DNA from: Aphanomyces cochlioides
Taxonomy: Eukaryota; Oomycota; Saprolegniomycetes; Saprolegniales; Verrucalvaceae
Length of the DNA: 64,000 bases
NCBI GenBank assembly: GCA_019828595.1
Contig: JAHQRK010000005.1
Location: forward strand, 2,914,001 to 2,978,000
Direction of reading: 5' to 3'
Below are positions 1-10,276 of the stretch, in pieces. A program made the position numbers and the translations under genes. The first letter of the stretch is position 1. Each line of letters opens with the position of its first letter. The notes beneath the pieces are model-generated. The model did no database searches and had not been told where the DNA came from. It saw only the letters and a list, made by a program, of their open reading frames with translations.

Positions 1-945
1 GGCCCATGCGTACTCCATCGGCGCGCTATGCTGTCGGAGACTACACGTCGCCGTTCTTACACTCTGCGAGCCTGTGTCGCTTGCGACCGTCCACGACGTA
101 CGTCTACTCGATCGGCAATGCGTTTTCATCGACGTTCACGACACCCCAACACGACACTCCTTGGGATTGTCGGCGACGTCGCCATGCACACGTGACGCGT
201 TTGTCAACTTCATGACGCCGTTCCAAGGCCACGACACTCAAGTGTTCGTCGTCGTCGGCGACTTTGTGAATGGCAACCACGCGATCTGGGATCAATGGTA
301 CACTCTGCTTGAGCCTTCCTTACATGTCCAAAGTCCCAAGTGTTGGCATCAATGGCAACCACGAGACCGACGTCTCCAGGAAAGGCTACGCTGCGGAGCG
401 CTACCTTGGCGGGCAAATACACCCATCACGGCCGTCGCTGCGGCTCAGTTTCGCACGCACTACTCGATCGACATTGGGCTTGTCCATTGTGTCTTTCTCG
501 ACGATCACGTTGGCAACACTCTTGACGCCTTGCTGCTCGTCAGACCCAACTCGACTGGTTTGTCCGCGATGTCCGCCAAGTGGACCGCGCCAAGACGCCG
601 TACGTGGTCGTTTTCAAGCACAATCCCTTCTACAACACATTCGACGACCATCAATGCCAATGGTCTCCGACTGTGTTTGAATTCTCGACAAGGATGCATG
701 CTGGCGTGGTGTGTACTACAAGTCCACGTCCCCCAAGGAACCAGCGTGTGGCCTCCAAGCCAAGCTGGTGCCGGTGGTCGTAGCCACATTGTGAACAATC
801 TGCCGGGCCATTTTGTCTGGTCGCGATACAAGGATGGCCTGCTCTTTGGTGCGACGCGGCTCATTGCAACGCCATCGAGCTTGCAGCTTGTCTGGCTTGC
901 CAACGACGACTTGACCGCGCCTCGAGATGCCGTTTCCTCGCACGG
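1..945 (+). pseudogene. Decayed purple acid phosphatase-like gene fragment
   Basis: This is a broken relative of the phosphatases at 23204-24511 and 24855-26077, and is closer to the second. The recognisable blocks are spread over three frames: YTSPFLHS near 35-65, GINGNHETD near 345-375, FRTHYSIDIGLVHCVFLDD near 450-505, FKHNPFYNTFDDHQC near 610-660 and HIVNNL..LFGATRLIATPS near 785-880. The block with the GHVHGYER metal-binding motif is missing: the sequence jumps from GLQAKL straight to the GGRSHIVNN region at about 760-780. The 5' end lies outside the window. Several frameshifts and the loss of a metal ligand loop make an active product impossible. Confidence 0.85.
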
Positions 946-1564
946 AAACACTCGGAACGTCCGTGCGCTCGCCAGCCTTTACAACAGACTTGGAAGCCGC
1001 GTACCATCGCGACATTGCTTAAGATTACGATGGCCCTCCCCGCTGCGTTATCGAACGCTCTGTGTCATACGCTCAGGACGTAGAACTCCTTTGTCCTAGA
1101 CGGTGCAGCCCATGTGGTAGTCATTTGGGTGATGGAAGTGGGAAAAGTGATGGACATTTGAAAAGTGTGCAATTCTTTCTGGAATAATCATTGGCTCAGT
1201 CGTCCGATCAACGGATTGCTACATTGAACATGGACAGAGTGGGCTCTCTGTCCGCGAGTGCGTCGTCGTCTGCTTGGACGTTTGACAGAGTCACACACAT
1301 CTTCCATGAGGTCTAGACAGAGCCACTTAAATTTTGAACGACAGTGCTTGCGGTTATCGTGTGTAACTCCCAAGCTTGACAGTCGCGAAATTTTCACGCC
1401 CGTCTTGGTCAAGTCGTGCAATCTAATGCGGTTCATTTCGATTCTTTCTCTCAACTTGGGCGACGTATATGTCCACTTGCGCCATCCCACGCCAAGGAGG
1501 ATACACGAGCTACGTTGCCACGCTCGCAGTGAGCCCGATCAGTAATTACAGTCGACTACAAGCT

Positions 1565-2032
1565 ATGGATCATGCGGTTTCGCCCCACAAGGCGCCGAAG
1601 CGATGCGCGATCACGAACTGCCAAGGCAACGCTCGATCGCGCAATCTATGCTACCGCCATGGAAAGAGAGCACAGAAACCGAGATGTATCATCGAAGGAT
1701 GTATGAAGTTTGCACATGCCAGGCACAGATGCATTGCGCATGGAGGAGCACGCATGTGCAAGTACGAAGGATGTCCGTCACAATCGCGCAACGGAGGCTT
1801 TTGCCAGCGCCACGGTGGACGCAAGAAAGGTCAGATCGTCAAGACGCGTCCAGTCGAGAACGCAGAAGGAACGTCAGAAAACATGTCAGAGGTGATGTCA
1901 GAAGCCAGTAACTCAGAGCTGCTCCCGCCGTCTCCAGTGTGGCTCCACACAAATGTCAATGCTGCTGTTTCAGACGATGAGTTGAGCGACTTGGACTTGA
2001 TGGTGCTACAGACTCTGATGAGTAGTCGATGA
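1565..2032 (+). CDS. Cys/His repeat (WRKY-like zinc finger) protein
   Basis: The 155 aa single-exon product starts at the ATG at 1565 (MDHAVSPHK); the upstream frame has no better ATG. Residues about 15-95 contain three tandem units of about 25 aa with the pattern C-x4-C-x9/10-C-x2-H, for example CIIEGCMKFAHARHRCIAHG. The last unit is CKYEGCPSQSRNGGFCQRHG. The C-terminal half is acidic and Ser-rich and ends in a leucine-rich patch (DLDLMVLQTLMSS). Repeats of this type are abundant in oomycete proteins that databases often name WRKY19-like zinc finger proteins, although the WRKY motif is absent. A five-repeat paralogue lies at 51573-52205. A nuclear, nucleic-acid-binding role is inferred only. 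The stop codon is 67 bp from the convergent IFT22 stop. Confidence 0.8.
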   Translation: MDHAVSPHKAPKRCAITNCQGNARSRNLCYRHGKRAQKPRCIIEGCMKFAHARHRCIAHGGARMCKYEGCPSQSRNGGFCQRHGGRKKGQIVKTRPVENAEGTSENMSEVMSEASNSELLPPSPVWLHTNVNAAVSDDELSDLDLMVLQTLMSSR

Positions 2033-2099
2033 AGGTTTATAACACATAGAATGCCATGGACGTATTGAGTTTCATGACGGCAGGAGGATGGGCAACCAT

Positions 2100-2772
2100 C
2101 TACTTGCGACTGCGTGCTTGGCGCTGAACGAAGTCGGCCACCGTGAAGAGGAATGCTTCAAACTCAGCTTTCAGAAGTCCTGGTGACTCGTACGTCGTCT
2201 GGACAGTTTTCAGCGTCGGTGGAAGATTCACCTTGCCGCGGGAAGCAGTCGACTTGCCTGGCGTATGGGCTAGCACGAGACACTGCGCTTGGTCGAGCGC
2301 CGCGTTCTGGACAAACCATTCGTACCACAACGTGACTTCGCTCTCGTGGACGTGGCTCTCTGGGTTGTACACGATGACTGTCGCATTGGCATCCTTGAGA
2401 ATCGCCGGCCAGCATGCTTCGTAGCTAGATACGGCAAACATGAGCTCTAGTTTGGAGACGTCCCTCTCGTACATTTGATCGCCTGAGCAGTCCCAGAGCT
2501 CGACATTCGCCTGCGTTCGTCCGTTGCTCTTCTCACACTCGAGGATGCTACGATTTAACAAGTGAGCGCGGCGCGATGGACGTTGCCGTACCGGACGCCA
2601 ATCGTCGGTTGGTACTTGTCTTGATTGCCCAACCGGTCTGTGTTGTCGCTAAGAAAGTTGGAAATCTCAACACAGAGTAAGACCACGCTAGACATCCATG
2701 GAGTGTTCTTACCGCAGTCTTGCCGCCTTCCTTGGGACCGACGATGAGGACCTTGAGCGTTGATGACGGCAT
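2100..2772 (-). CDS. IFT22: Intraflagellar transport protein 22 / RABL5-type small GTPase
   Basis: There are four exons: 2772-2713, 2665-2592, 2547-2473 and 2424-2100. The introns are 47, 44 and 48 nt and all are GT-AG. The last intron is a multiple of three, so reading through it leaves the frame open. The protein begins MPSSTLKVLIVGPKEGGKTA, a P-loop (GPxxxGKT) with the spacing of IFT22. It continues with PTIGVRILE, the switch II-like ELWDCSGDQIYEACWPAI and the family signature VIVYNPES. The length of about 177 aa fits. IFT22 is a Rab-like GTPase of the IFT-B particle that moves cargo along flagella, consistent with an organism that makes flagellate zoospores. Frame and similarity agree at every junction. 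Confidence 0.85.
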
Positions 2773-3041
2773 AGCTCGGTCGCAGTAGTGACGGTTCAAC
2801 TTTTTTGGATCTTTTTCGACGTGGGAAATTTAGAAGGACGGCATCGAAACCCTCAGTCCCCAGGCAACCTCCGATCGAGAACGCTGCTGAGACGTTCCTG
2901 AGTCTGACGGCCTAGCTGCTTGTTTGAAGGAGTAGACCTTCTTGATGCCCTGTGGTGGATCGACAACCCCTGGCCTTTCGAGTATGTTCCTCCACGGTGG
3001 ACTTTGCGAGAGACTGTTGGCTGTGTACACGATGACAAGGT

Positions 3042-4392
3042 TTAATTTAAAGTAAGCTGTTCGTCGATCTCTCGGACGATATCTCTAGCAGTTGGCCGCG
3101 TCGCTGGGTCAAACGCAATGCATCTCAGAGCAAGTTTGTGTAGCCACGGCGGGCATGTTGGAGAAAACGCCGGTCGGATTGCTCCATTCATGACCTGATC
3201 GTAGGGCAACATGAGTCCATTCTAAGGAGGGCGAGAGTACCTGGAACATGATCGTGAAGTTGCCAAGTTCTTGACCTTTTTCATTGACCATCCCTGCGTA
3301 CGGCACGACATGCGTATCGAGTTCCGAGAGGACGACGCCAAACGAGTAAATATCGGCTTTGACGCTGTAATACTTGCCCTTGAGCACTTCTGGAGCTGTC
3401 CACCGGTATGATCCAACAGCATTACTCATGGATTTCTCAACAACATGCCGCGCAATGCCAAAGTCTCCCAGCTTTGCATCCATCGTTTGGTTCAAAAAGA
3501 CATTCGGAGACTTCAAGTCGCGGTGGATAACCTGTCGTCGTCGTCTCAACCTTGGATTAGAAGTGGTGTACCTTTTGGTCATGGAGATACACGAGCGCGA
3601 GAGCCATGTGCCGTGCTACTGACAATTTCTGCTTCCATGGGAAATTCGACTTTGGTCGGTCCTTTGTTCTTGCCAAGTATGACTGCAAGTCGCGCTGCTC
3701 CATGTACTCGACAACGCACATAAGATCAGTCATCGATTCGTTTTCCCACGTCGCGCCAATAAAGTGCACCAAGTACGGGCTGTTGAATCTATCCAAGGGG
3801 TCATTCCTGTCATTGTGGAATCTGAGGCATTCTACCGCGTCATGAGCTGGATTTCCTGCAGGAGCGATGCAATGTTCTTGGGAGTATTGTGATCTGGACG
3901 GAGACGTTTGACGGCGACAAGCTGCTGATTGTAATGCCCCAGTATGACTTCACCATAAGTCCCTCGTCCGAGAACCTGCTCCAACAGGATGAGTGGTTCG
4001 CGTAGTCGATGGGCGTGCAGCACGTCTTCTGTCGCAACTTCGTCTTGTTCGTCCTCCACGACGGGATTAGGAGGGTTCAGCGAAAGCTCTGTCTTGGCAG
4101 GTGGAAGCTCTTTTACAACTTGGCTCTCCACTTGAACATAATCGTTGTGCGCCACGACCTGTACGTTTTCATTCGTCTGGGTCCTCCTGCGTTGTGATGG
4201 CGCTGGTTCGTTGACTTCAGCGGCAGTCGATGCAGCGCGCGTTTTGCGGCGGCAGCAGCAGCACCACACCAGGAGCACAACTAGCACGACACCACCAACT
4301 GCAGGACCAACTATTACTGCGATATTGGTCCCATCTCCTTCAGAAAGTACACGCCGCTCCGACGTCACCAGTCTGAACGTCGCTGATGCCAT
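3042..4392 (-). CDS. Membrane-anchored TKL-type protein kinase
   Basis: There are four exons: 4392-3836, 3788-3572, 3531-3241 and 3194-3042 (introns 47, 40 and 46 nt), giving 405 aa. A transmembrane helix at about residues 24-45 (NIAVIVGPAVGGVVLVVLLV) is followed by a Cys/Arg stop-transfer patch. The cytoplasmic kinase has the glycine loop GRGTYGEV, VAVK, the catalytic loop HRDLKSPN, DFG and the activation segment GSYRWTAPEVL. That combination is typical of oomycete TKL receptor-like kinases. The ectodomain is almost absent. The frame upstream of the ATG stays open to a possible acceptor (GATACAG at about 4438), so a 5' exon could exist, but I found none. The start is therefore the weakest part of the model. 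Confidence 0.8.
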
Positions 4393-5422
4393 GCGAAATT
4401 GACAGTGTGAGTTTGTTGCACTGCACCACGGCAACTGTATCAAAATTCACCCTGTTTTAAACACTTTGACTTGAATAAAGTAAAGAATTGTTTAAAACAC
4501 TCAACTTCGAACTACGATGTGTAATCGAAAGGAAGACTCGAAGTTCAAAGCATATGAGGACTCACACTGAAATTGGTCAAAATATATCACTGACCAATGG
4601 AACCAAGAAGAGGAAAATCAGAGTGGATTTGAAAGGCCACGACAGTCCATGCAGCGCATTAGCTCATATAATGTATTAAACTATGTGATGGTACTAAGGT
4701 AGCATATGAAAGATTCACTTGGCAACTCCAGGAGTGACGGCATGTCTTGGAGTGATATTTTGAACGGAGTGTTGCATATTATCCAGCTGGTTGTGGAGCT
4801 GTCTCATATAAAGTTGTGGTGAGATAATCTATCGATAGAATAAAGCTTTGGTGAGATATTTTAAGCTGTTAGACTATTTTGAGCGAAAGGTGCCGTTGAC
4901 TCGAAGTGCCACTTGGGATGGATCATCGATCCTTGGCGGCGAATTGCAGCAGTTCGAAGACAGTCTGGCAAGGAGAAAAGATCACAATGGAACATTCACG
5001 CTTGTGGATACGTAGAGGCCTAATAGACGAGGGATAAGGCGGTGCAATTGAGGATTAATCGCTGAAACCATGGCCAACGAAGGAAGCCAGTGTAAGATAC
5101 CAGAGCCTTGGTGAACTGGGTGCAAGGGATCGTACATCATTGTTGTCCTGCAGACGCGTCGGGATGGAGCCACACATACTCCGGCCACATGTACTTTGTG
5201 GCAATTGAAGCTCTCTACGCGTTGGAACAAGTACTCCACGCAACAAGGTGTGGGTATTTCGATTGCGCATTCAGTAGATGTGGTGCCATGGTTCAAACTT
5301 TGAGATGTCGTCGACGAAGAGACACCCATCGCCTTGAAGACTTTGTGATCCATTTCAGCGTCGATGAGCAGGGACTTGTGGAGAAAGCCGCGGGAATACA
5401 CTTGAAAACCTTTAATTTATAA
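4393..5422. other. Intergenic or unresolved interval
   Basis: No gene can be supported here. The part from 4440 to 4980 is AT-rich and short on open frames. From 4982 to 5401 both strands have open frames of about 100-140 codons that overlap each other. None carries a recognisable motif, and I could not build a consistent splice chain. It may be a decayed gene or the missing 5' exons of the kinase on the minus strand. Confidence 0.4.
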
Positions 5423-7255
5423 TTACACGATCTTGAACTGTTGATCAGCTCCATACTTCCTTGTGATTTCGCTCAGACGGGCGGCAAGATGGCCGCGGGA
5501 CATGTGCTTGTTGACCAAGTAGACGAATCGCAGATCTTGGAATCGAGAAGACGTTGGATGCGTCCATGCTCGAAGCAGCGTTGCGGTCTCTCGCATCAAA
5601 TGGCCCGCTTCTTCCATTTCACACACGTGTCGATACATCTCTTCCCGCAAGCAAAAGTGCATGTCATAGTCAATACCTGTTTCAGGTCCATGCGCTTGGA
5701 CAGGGAGAGCGGGTGGTGCAGGGCCCGGAGGCAACGGCGGAGGTGGAGACGCTGGTGGTGGAGGTGGCGGGATGTTTTGGCTCGCCACGACGTGGAGAAT
5801 GTCGAGAGGAGTGACGCTTCGCGGCGGGCAGTTCTCTTGGTTGTGTTTGTCGTATCGTGGGGAATTCAATAGCGTCGAGAGCAAAATGAGTGACGAGTTG
5901 GAATTTCCTTTGGGCACATGGAGCCGCTGAAGAGGTAGCATGTTGGATGGCGGCACAAGCGGCAAGTCGGTTTCCGTTTGATTGTCGCGGAGCTTTTTCT
6001 TCTTTTTGACAGGCGGTGGCCGTTCGTCCTCCGAGCTTTTCGCGTCGTCGTCGTCGTTGTCCGCTGGAGTCGTAGATTTAGTGGTTGTAGTGCTCGTGGT
6101 CGTCGTAAGCGTTGGAATCGGAGAGGCTGGTTTCGCAGGCACAACTTTCGGCGATAGTTTCGACTTCGTCTTTCGTTGTTTTGGAGACGAAGGAAGCGAT
6201 AGTGGTGGTGGTGCAGTAGCCGTTGCACTTCGATCTGTAGGTGGTTTTCGTTTCGGGGATGGAGGTGGTGGAGGAGATTTCGTCTTAGTGTCTTTCGCAC
6301 CATCACGTAGACGTGGAGATTTCGCGACGCGGACAGGTTCTGACGGTTCCTTCCTCTTTTCAACCACAGGTCGTGGAGACACTGCAGCTTTGGCTTCTTT
6401 GATGGACTTCAAAATTGCTTTACGTTTCGCGAGAGCCAACCGCTCGGCTTCGAGTTGTTTGTGTGACGGACGTCCGACTTTACGCTTGGGAAGTTCGGGG
6501 AGATCGACAAGCGCCGATGGCGATAGCACAATCGTGTCGTCGTTATCTTGGTTGTCGTCTGAAGATTCATCGTCCGACACGATCACTTTCCGTGAGCGAA
6601 TTTCCTTCACGGGCGTTGGCTCTGCTGTCGGTCGTCCCTTGTTTCGATTCGATTTCGCTTCTTTGAAGCACGACTCGCACACGTACGACGCCGCTTTATA
6701 TCGTCCAGTACTTTTGATCGGAGGGAGACAGGCGATGTGGAACCACTTGTTACAGCCGTCGCATGCCAGACTTTCGTTCACACGTTCGTCGTCCATTTGG
6801 TACCATCCATCAAAGCTTTTACTCCACCGGACAAAATGAATTTTCACGCTCGTTTCGCGCTCGTTGACTTCCATCACGACGGCGTTGTAAAGCACCATGT
6901 CAAATTCGACAAGGACAAGCTGGCCAACTTGAAGACCAGCCTCTTCATTCGCGAATTCTTTGTGGCATCCACCACAATTCACCTCATTGTTCGCGTCGTC
7001 TTTTTCGCACGAGGGGCACACGACGGATACTTCGTTGTCGTCGAGTGGGACCATGTGCACACGGTTCTTTTCCGCACACCGTCGGTGATAACCACTGCCA
7101 CAGGTGTCACAGAAAAATTGGCAATTCGATTTGCCGCACGCAGCACATGGGCGTGAGCGTTGCTTGTTGAGAATATAGTCGCATACTTTGCATTGGCCAG
7201 TGGCGGGATCAAACAACGAAAACTGGCAATTCCTGCATTCGTCTCGCTTGGTCAT
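5423..7255 (-). CDS. PHD-finger / Tudor-like chromatin-associated protein
   Basis: The ORF encodes 610 aa from the ATG at 7255. The N-terminus is Cys-rich (CRNCQFSLFDPATGQCKVCDY), followed by a PHD-like zinc finger (CDTCGSGYHRRC). A Tudor/chromo-barrel-like stretch at about residues 120-165 (VGQLVLVEFDMVLYNAVV to WSKSFDGWYQ) leads straight into a second PHD finger (LACDGCNKWFHIACL). The middle is basic and disordered with an AT-hook-like KRKVGRPSHKQ, many SPxxK/PPP tracts and a serine/aspartate patch. The C-terminal 85 residues are helical and charged (DYDMHFCLREEMYRHVCEME). The architecture suggests a histone-tail reader. An upstream ATG exon (7409-7386) would splice in frame through a 73 nt GTGAGT..CCCAG intron and add 27 residues, so the true start is uncertain. 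Confidence 0.75.
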   Translation of the reverse strand: MTKRDECRNCQFSLFDPATGQCKVCDYILNKQRSRPCAACGKSNCQFFCDTCGSGYHRRCAEKNRVHMVPLDDNEVSVVCPSCEKDDANNEVNCGGCHKEFANEEAGLQVGQLVLVEFDMVLYNAVVMEVNERETSVKIHFVRWSKSFDGWYQMDDERVNESLACDGCNKWFHIACLPPIKSTGRYKAASYVCESCFKEAKSNRNKGRPTAEPTPVKEIRSRKVIVSDDESSDDNQDNDDTIVLSPSALVDLPELPKRKVGRPSHKQLEAERLALAKRKAILKSIKEAKAAVSPRPVVEKRKEPSEPVRVAKSPRLRDGAKDTKTKSPPPPPSPKRKPPTDRSATATAPPPLSLPSSPKQRKTKSKLSPKVVPAKPASPIPTLTTTTSTTTTKSTTPADNDDDDAKSSEDERPPPVKKKKKLRDNQTETDLPLVPPSNMLPLQRLHVPKGNSNSSLILLSTLLNSPRYDKHNQENCPPRSVTPLDILHVVASQNIPPPPPPASPPPPLPPGPAPPALPVQAHGPETGIDYDMHFCLREEMYRHVCEMEEAGHLMRETATLLRAWTHPTSSRFQDLRFVYLVNKHMSRGHLAARLSEITRKYGADQQFKIV

Positions 7256-9015
7256 TTCTTCTTTCGCGAGTTTGGGGCACACGGCAATGAGGAGAGGCGG
7301 ATCGATCCTCCGCTGGGTGAGAGAGTCTCCTTCTTTACCGTCGGCGGTCGGTGGCTTGGGTGAAGTGGTGCGGGGGCCGACTCACTCGTGTTTTTGACGA
7401 ATGGAGCATCTGTTTGATTTCCTCCAAAACGAAACCTTGCCAGACTTTATATTCCGGCTGGTTGAACAAAGAGAGATCCCATAGTGAACTGCAGTGGATT
7501 CCAAAAATATTTATTCTGAAAGGTTTTTGTCGTAAATGGATTTTTTTTACTTCCGTTGGATTTTCATACAAAATTCAACTGAAACCATTTAAAGATAAAT
7601 AATTTTCGCCAGTCGATCTCAAATATTTGAAAATCGTACACTGTAGACGCGTCCAGATCTTCACAATCTTTGCCTTTCTGTATCTGGATATACCGGATAA
7701 TGAACCAATGGCATGGCGATTCTCGAGCCATTCAACAAAAATCCATGGGCGAGAACATCAAGTGAAGCCTCAGCGACGCGTGACAACAGCGACATGCACA
7801 CAAGACAAGGCAACAGTCCAAGCAATGACATCGATGGCGCCGAGGCAATCGACATCATGGTCACAGATCGCGGTCTTCCGTACATCCTGCTTGCTCGTTT
7901 TGACATCTCGCCCCATGACGGCATGATAATCAGACTGGCCGTCTATGCAGTGCGTCTCGAATCCACCGTGAATCAATGAAGCCCAACAACAATTAGCTGT
8001 GTTCAGAGAGCAAGAGAAGAAAGCTCGAAATGGCCGATGAGAAGACCAGCAGTAAAGATTGGACTGACCACAGCTTGAGATGAACGAACTGAGCGATCCA
8101 GCCCACGAATGTCACTGCCACTTGGTTGAGCTCGAAAAGGCGAGAATACACAACGATCCACAAATAATGGTAGACAGAGGACGATGAACTCGTCCAAGTC
8201 TGAAGCGTTGTCTGTCCATGAACGCCAAGTGCACGAGGTTGTTGAATCAACAAGAATCCACTGTGAAAATTAATGATGTTGATAATTTCACCTCTATAAC
8301 CCAATATACCATTCATGCACCAGTTCGTGATCGTTGTCAAACAAGCCACCGCCCCTAGTCAGCACGCGACGTCGTGGAAGACTCGAATGCCATGCAAATG
8401 ATGACAAGATTATGCGTGTCATATGATGTGGTTTCAAACCTCACATGAGAACACCATTCTACTAATGAGTCTGATGCATCGTCCTCTCTTTGTGCGAGCT
8501 TCACGCACTCACCTCGCCACCAATGCTCCAATCGCACCTGCGACAGTCAAATAAAAGCTCATAGGGCCAGCAACGAGCTATCAGCACTTCCACACATTGG
8601 CAGGCGGTCTCTTTGAGCATTTCATGCACTCATTCGTTCAGTGTCTCAAGTCACCATGCGATCCTGACCACAGATTTGACAGTCGCAGTTTCACCTCCAA
8701 CTTGATCCGCTACGCATCAAGAGCGCGCTAGACATCAGTGATAGGAAGTCGATAATCTTCTAGACGCTCGGAAGCCTAAATATAGCTTGGATGGGCATCG
8801 TCCAAGGCAAGACGACCGCCGATGCGAATTTGCGGTTCGTCACTGAAGATTCATTCATGGGATTGTCATTAAAGTACGCTTTTCTGACTAAGTTTGATCA
8901 CAAAGATGCGCAGAGTATACACATTTTAAGTATAACCCATCTAAGTACGGTTTTCAACCATCGATGTTGAGTGGCTGGAGATTTCCGCTCCATTCATCAT
9001 TTCGGAATATTTGCG
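7256..9015. other. Intergenic region with unresolved short ORFs
   Basis: This is the region between the PHD protein and EF-Tu. It contains an ATG-initiated 88-codon plus-strand ORF at 7713-7979 with ordinary codon use but no motif. On the other strand, an open frame at 7770-7976 overlaps it. A possible membrane protein is listed separately at 7993-8578. The stretch 8580-9015 shows no supportable gene and presumably holds the EF-Tu promoter. Confidence 0.4.
7993..8578 (-). CDS. Possible multi-pass membrane protein, incomplete model
   Basis: Open minus-strand segments encode hydrophobic helices. An upstream segment ending at 8513 reads MSFYLTVAGAIGALVAR before a GTGAGT donor. The main segment, 8354-7993, contains YHYLWIVVYSRLF, VAVTFVGWIAQFVHL and SLLLVFSSAISSFLLLL. 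They can be joined in frame only through a 14 nt exon at 8458-8445, which is suspicious. I recognise no family. The start is not established and the stop could be bypassed by another intron. This is a hint of a small three- to four-helix membrane protein, not a firm gene. Confidence 0.3.
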
Positions 9016-10248
9016 ATGCTGCGTCAAATTGCTTCTCGAGTCACACGCCATGCCTCGCGTGGAATGGCTACGTTCGAACGTACCAAGCCTCACTTGAACG
9101 TTGGTACGATTGGCCACGTCGATCACGGCAAGACTACATTGACTGCCGCTATTACCAAGGTTTTGTCGGAACAAGGTGGCGGCAAATTTGTTGCCTTCGA
9201 AGATATCGATAAGGCTCCTGAAGAGCGCGCCCGTGGTATTACGATTTCTACTTCGCATGTCGAGTATGAAACGGCAAATCGCCACTATGCCCACGTCGAT
9301 TGCCCAGGTCACGCCGATTACGTCAAGAACATGATTACCGGCGCGGCTCAAATGGATGGCGGTATCTTGGTCGTCTCGGCCACGGATGGCCCCATGCCTC
9401 AAACCCGCGAACACATTTTGTTGTCTCGCCAAGTCGGTGTGCCAGCCTTGGTCGTCTTCTTGAACAAGGTCGACATGGTTGATGACGAAGAATTGCTCGA
9501 ATTGGTCGAAATGGAAATCCGCGAACTCTTGGACTCGTACGATTTCCCTGGTGATGAGATCCCTGTCGTCCGTGGTTCGGCTCTCCAAGCCGTCCAAGGC
9601 ACTGACTCTCCTCTTGGCAAGGCCGCTATCTTGGAATTGATGAACCAAGTCGACGAATACATTCCCGAACCTGTCCGTGACTTGGACCGTCCTTTCTTGT
9701 TGCCAGTTGAAGACGTCTTCTCCATCTCTGGTCGTGGTACCGTCGTCTCAGGTCGTATTGAAATGGGCGTCATCAAGCCTGGTGATGAAGTCGAATTGGT
9801 CGGTATCCAACCTACCTCCAAGTCGACCTGCACGGGTGTGGAAATGTTCCGCAAGTCTTTGGATGAAGGCCGTGCCGGTGACAACGTCGGTGTGTTGCTC
9901 CGTGGTTTGAAGCGTGAAGAAGTGTTGCGTGGCCAAGTGTTGTGCAAGCCTGGCTCCATTTCGCCTCACACTAAGGTCCAAGCCCAAGTGTACGTCCTCA
10001 AGAAGGAAGAAGGTGGCCGACACACGCCATTTTTCAACAACTACCGCCCTCAATTCTTCTTCCGCACAGCTGATATTACCGGCAATGTCACCTTGCCTGA
10101 AGGCACGGAAATGGTCATGCCTGGTGACAACTTGACGCTCAACATCGAACTCATCCACCCTGTTGCAATTGACGAAGGTATGAAGTTCTCCATCCGTGAA
10201 GGTGGTCGCACCATTGGTGCCGGTGTCGTTGCTTCGGTTGTTCAATAA
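9016..10248 (+). CDS. TUFM: Mitochondrial elongation factor Tu
   Basis: The 410 aa single-exon product carries a short basic, hydroxylated presequence ([20 protein letters not shown]), expected for matrix import. GTPase motifs are complete: G1 GHVDHGKT, G2 RGITI, G3 DCPGH and G4 NKVD. They are followed by the domain 2 and 3 blocks typical of bacterial-type EF-Tu ([29 protein letters not shown]). The product delivers aminoacyl-tRNA to the mitochondrial ribosome. The start is the ATG at 9016; an upstream GTG frame extends it but lacks ATG. Codon use is strongly biased, as expected for a highly expressed gene. The stop lies only 28 bp from the convergent WD40 gene. Confidence 0.97.
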   Translation: MLRQIASRVTRHASRGMATFERTKPHLNVGTIGHVDHGKTTLTAAITKVLSEQGGGKFVAFEDIDKAPEERARGITISTSHVEYETANRHYAHVDCPGHADYVKNMITGAAQMDGGILVVSATDGPMPQTREHILLSRQVGVPALVVFLNKVDMVDDEELLELVEMEIRELLDSYDFPGDEIPVVRGSALQAVQGTDSPLGKAAILELMNQVDEYIPEPVRDLDRPFLLPVEDVFSISGRGTVVSGRIEMGVIKPGDEVELVGIQPTSKSTCTGVEMFRKSLDEGRAGDNVGVLLRGLKREEVLRGQVLCKPGSISPHTKVQAQVYVLKKEEGGRHTPFFNNYRPQFFFRTADITGNVTLPEGTEMVMPGDNLTLNIELIHPVAIDEGMKFSIREGGRTIGAGVVASVVQ

Positions 10249-10276
10249 ACAGAGAATGCATTGTTCAGTAGTTTTA

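Noticed and set aside
2830..3038. Two minus-strand frames of about 60 codons between IFT22 and the TKL kinase
   Set aside because: They are short and without motif; the region is simply intergenic.
3800..3835. Alternative 29 nt intron in the TKL kinase ending at GACAG
   Set aside because: The 47 nt intron ending GGATAG gives LMTRFNSPYLV, which matches kinase alignments better and fits the local intron size.
5982..6839. Plus-strand frame of 285 codons rich in Ser/Gly opposite the PHD protein
   Set aside because: It is the complement of the Lys/Pro/Asp-rich disordered region of the minus-strand gene.
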